A DNA stretch of 43,720 nucleotides, taken from positions 1-43,720 of the forward strand of contig CAJMON010000019.1 in NCBI GenBank assembly GCA_905214955.1. Direction: 5' to 3'. The notes under the pieces were generated by a model that ran no database searches, had not been told where the DNA came from, and saw only the letters and a program-made list of their open reading frames with translations. The position numbers and the translations under genes were made by a program. Of this stretch, positions 41,336-43,720 are shown in pieces. The DNA is from an uncultured bacterium (GTDB taxonomy: Bacteria > Bacillota > Clostridia > Lachnospirales > Lachnospiraceae). How positions within the stretch are numbered: position 1 is the first letter of the stretch; every line of letters begins with the position of its first letter.

Positions 41336-43368
41336 CCTTCTCTGGTAAACAGCGGCATCTGATCCAGTGGTGTCTCCACTGTCACGCTCTGGCCGCCTTC
41401 CCACACTTCTTTTGTCCAGACATTGGTCCATACAGCGCCCTTGGGCAGGTAGACTTCTTTTTGTTTCTCGCCTCTTTCCATCACCGGTGCTACAAGAATG
41501 TCCGGACCATACAGGTACTGGCTCTCGTTTTCCCAGCACATGGGATCTTCCGGAAAATCGTAAAACAGGGGCCTGATCACCGGCGTTCCTTTTTCATGGG
41601 CAGCCTGCATCAAGGCTCTGGTATAGGGACGCATATTTTCCCGGATGCGGATGTATTTTTTGCAGATCTCATACACTTCTTCCCCGTAAGACCAGATTTC
41701 GTTGGGAGCACCGGATACGCAGGCAGCTCCTCCGGTAGTTCCGTGCTGCGGCTGGTGGGGCATCCGGTCTCCATGGAGACGCATCACCGGACAGAAGGTA
41801 CCGTACTCGAACCAGCGCACGAAAACTTCGTGGTATGCTTTGTCATAGATATTGGCGCCGAAAAATCCGCCGATGTCTGTGGTCCACCAGGGAATGCCTG
41901 CAATGGCCATGTTTAATCCTGCCGCAAACTGGTTCTGAAAGCTTTCAAAGGTGGAATGGATATCTCCGGACCATACCAGGGCGCCGTATTTCTGGCTTCC
42001 TGCCCAGGCGCAGCGCACCAGGTTGACTACCTGTTCCTGTCCAGCCTCTCTCATGCCATCAAAAAAGGTCTTTGCATACATCACCGGATAAATGTTTCCT
42101 ACCTGCACGTTTGGACCTGCATGGTAGCGGTAGTTTTCAAAATCGTACACCGTGTACTCCGGTTCTGCCTCATCCAGCCAGAAGATCTTAATTCCTTTGT
42201 CGTAATAATTTTTCTTTACCTTTCCCCAGACATACTCTCTTGCTTCCGGATTGGTGGGGTCATACTGGATGGTATTGCCCATGTAGGTATTGTCAATGCG
42301 GACACCTTTTTCCACTCTGGTCAGCAGGCCCTTGGCTTTCATCTCCTGGAAGTTCTCACTCTTGTAATCCACCATGGGCCATATGGAAACCATCAGCTCA
42401 ATACCCATTTCTTTTAATTCTGCAATCATGGCATCGGGGTCCGGCCAGTAGGTGGGATCGAACCGCCAGTCACCCTGTTTGGGCCAGTGGAAAAAATCAA
42501 TGACAATGACATCCAGGGGAATCTGGCGGCGTTTGTATTCTCTGGCCACTTCCAGAAGTTCTTCCTGGGTCTGATAGCGCAGCTTGCACTGCCAGAATCC
42601 AAGGCCGTATTCGGGCATCATGGGCACTTTTCCTGTAGCATCTGCATAGGCTTCTTCAATCTCAGCCGGGGTGTCGCCTGCAGTAATCCAGTAGTCCAGT
42701 TTTTTTGCGGACTGTGCCTGCCAGGTGGTGATGTTTTTGTTGAAGCTGACTCTTCCTACCGCCGGATTGTTCCACAGAAATCCGTAGCCTTTGGATGATA
42801 ATACAAAAGGCACACTTGCCTGGGAGTTTCTGTGGGCAAGCTCCAGCTCTGCGCCTTTGATATCCAGGAATTTCTGCTGGTACTGACCCATTCCGTACAG
42901 TTTTTCTTTTGGATCGGATTCGAACCGCATGGTCAGCTGGTAATCGCCGCCGATGATAGGTTTGAATTCTCTGGCTTCTACTTCCAGTGCGCTGGTGGTG
43001 GACGCAAACATGTCTTCTCTGGTACGCACATATTCTTCCAGGAGCAGTTTGCCTTCTTTATTATAGAAGGAAAGTTTTCCGATGTTGTTGATGACTGCTT
43101 TAATTTTTCCGTTGGTGATTTCTGCAGAGTATGCATGAATCTCTACGCCAGTGGTGAGCTTTTCGTCTGGCTCTGACTGTGTTTTTTCTGGAAGCTCATC
43201 CAGTGCCCAGTTTTCCGCTGGCATGTCTGCCGTTTTCCATGCCCGTACCCGGAAGCTGTTTTCTCCCCAGGGCTCGATGCGAAGGCGCTCTGCGTCGTAG
43301 CGGTACAGAAGTGCCCCGTCTTTTTCTTCAAAAAATCCCAGCAGTTTCTGTTGTTTTTCTTCTCCCAT
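41314..43368 (-). CDS. GH31 family glycosidase (alpha-glucosidase/alpha-xylosidase)
   Basis: A 684-residue cytosolic retaining glycosidase with no signal peptide. An N-terminal beta-sandwich (about residues 1-240) precedes the TIM barrel, with the nucleophile Asp in KIFWLDEAEPEY (about residue 400), the acid/base Asp in LVWSGDIHSTF (about residue 463), and RLHGDRMPHQPQ downstream. C-terminal beta domains contain YLYGPDILVAPVMERG. The length fits YicI-like alpha-xylosidases and gut Clostridia alpha-glucosidases; the substrate cannot be settled from sequence. AAGGAGG lies 8 bases before the ATG. A full 166-bp element lies 54 bases upstream. Confidence 0.93.
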   Translation of the reverse strand: MGEEKQQKLLGFFEEKDGALLYRYDAERLRIEPWGENSFRVRAWKTADMPAENWALDELPEKTQSEPDEKLTTGVEIHAYSAEITNGKIKAVINNIGKLSFYNKEGKLLLEEYVRTREDMFASTTSALEVEAREFKPIIGGDYQLTMRFESDPKEKLYGMGQYQQKFLDIKGAELELAHRNSQASVPFVLSSKGYGFLWNNPAVGRVSFNKNITTWQAQSAKKLDYWITAGDTPAEIEEAYADATGKVPMMPEYGLGFWQCKLRYQTQEELLEVAREYKRRQIPLDVIVIDFFHWPKQGDWRFDPTYWPDPDAMIAELKEMGIELMVSIWPMVDYKSENFQEMKAKGLLTRVEKGVRIDNTYMGNTIQYDPTNPEAREYVWGKVKKNYYDKGIKIFWLDEAEPEYTVYDFENYRYHAGPNVQVGNIYPVMYAKTFFDGMREAGQEQVVNLVRCAWAGSQKYGALVWSGDIHSTFESFQNQFAAGLNMAIAGIPWWTTDIGGFFGANIYDKAYHEVFVRWFEYGTFCPVMRLHGDRMPHQPQHGTTGGAACVSGAPNEIWSYGEEVYEICKKYIRIRENMRPYTRALMQAAHEKGTPVIRPLFYDFPEDPMCWENESQYLYGPDILVAPVMERGEKQKEVYLPKGAVWTNVWTKEVWEGGQSVTVETPLDQMPLFTREGYTLVTE

Positions 43369-43422
43369 AATCGTTTCCTCCTTAGCCCAATTTCCGTGAA
43401 ATACATTGTAAAATCGCTGCTT

Positions 43423-43588
43423 CTAGAGCGTGTCTGAAAAATGCTTTCTGTAAAATGTGCGTCACAATTTGTGGGAGATTTTACCTGAATGAGGGCGGCG
43501 CAGCGGGCTGCGTCAACCGAATGAAGGCAGGATCTCCCGCAAAGTGGGGCGTGCAGATTGCAGGAATGATCTTTCAGACACGCTCTAG
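43423..43588. repeat. 166-bp palindromic MITE-like element, copy 2
   Basis: Same length and layout as the copy at 25122-25287, with CTAG at both ends. The terminal repeats (43423-43450 and 43561-43588) are less perfect than in copy 1 and the interior differs at scattered sites, so the copies are related but not recent duplicates. The GC-rich centre and GAATGARGGC direct repeats are kept. No protein is encoded. Confidence 0.9.
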
Positions 43589-43720
43589 GGTATCATACTG
43601 CACTTATAGAGTCAAGGAAGTTCTCCCGACAAAGAAGGGCGGCGGACATCCTGGCGTTCCATCTTAAATCTTTTGTTATGTCCCCGTTCTTTCTTTTGTT
43701 TTTTATATTTATTTCAATAT
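43589..43720. other. AT-rich end of the window, no feature seen
   Basis: 132 bases to the window edge, T-rich towards the end. The short plus-strand frame that crosses from the repeat element (43455-43667) has no ribosome site or protein-like composition. I see no gene here. Confidence 0.6.

Noticed and set aside
43455..43667. A 70-codon frame at the right edge; a similar one at 25094-25276
   Set aside because: Both arise from the 166-bp element and its flanks and have no start signals.

Overview
The window looks like chromosomal core sequence from an anaerobic, endospore-forming Firmicute of the family Lachnospiraceae (Blautia-like). This rests on moderate GC with AGGAGG-type ribosome sites, some GTG and TTG starts, Clostridia-type housekeeping proteins, a spoVT gene behind a sigma-G-like promoter, and gut-type sugar enzymes (L-fucose isomerase, a GH31 glycosidase). 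The genus is inference; no rRNA gene is present. I see no prophage, transposase, CRISPR array or plasmid function.

Layout. (1) 1-5760, minus strand: the lysyl-tRNA synthetase gene (cut by the window edge) and greA under a consensus promoter, then a tight run argF - small membrane protein - birA - DUF6145-like - dus. (2) 5850-9620: a 53-codon plus-strand gene, then fucI (minus) divergent from an AraC-type regulator and a DUF402 protein (plus). (3) 9635-12154, minus: a tsaC/Sua5 - ywlE-like - rpiB - dCMP deaminase operon, with the Bacillus ywlC-ywlE-ywlF gene order. The ywlE-like protein has lost its catalytic Cys and its acid Asp. (4) 12161-14231: a secreted SleB-type cell-wall hydrolase with a long Tyr/Asp/Ser repeat, tandem WalR-like boxes at its promoter, and a roughly 490-bp GC-rich stretch with no credible gene. 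(5) 14232-16794: a polar amino-acid ABC importer. (6) 16791-25078, minus: an RNA methyltransferase, dnaE-pfkA, a CPBP protease and methyltransferase pair, a 78-codon gene and a CvfB-like S1 protein. (7) 25122-29239: a 166-bp palindromic element, an acyl-ACP thioesterase, tRNA-Gln(CTG), a CDF metal exporter and nicotinate phosphoribosyltransferase. (8) 29306-31173: spoVT, a remnant of an EamA transporter and a secreted Ig-like/cysteine-peptidase-like protein. (9) 31275-37966: a sugar-type binding lipoprotein paired with a membrane GGDEF-EAL protein, then a hydantoinase/oxoprolinase. (10) 37971-40684: the metNIQ methionine importer. (11) 40850-43720: an FMN-bind-like membrane protein overlapping tail to tail with a GH31 glycosidase, then a second copy of the 166-bp element.

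Most of the DNA is ordinary housekeeping sequence. The points most worth a second look are the 166-bp inverted-repeat family (two full copies plus two end remnants, three of the four 34-55 bp in front of minus-strand start codons), the apparently dead YwlE-type phosphatase in a conserved operon, the binding-protein/c-di-GMP enzyme pair without a permease, the GC-rich island at 13.7-14.17 kb, and two ABC binding proteins that carry acidic Ser/Glu/Thr tails and no lipobox.
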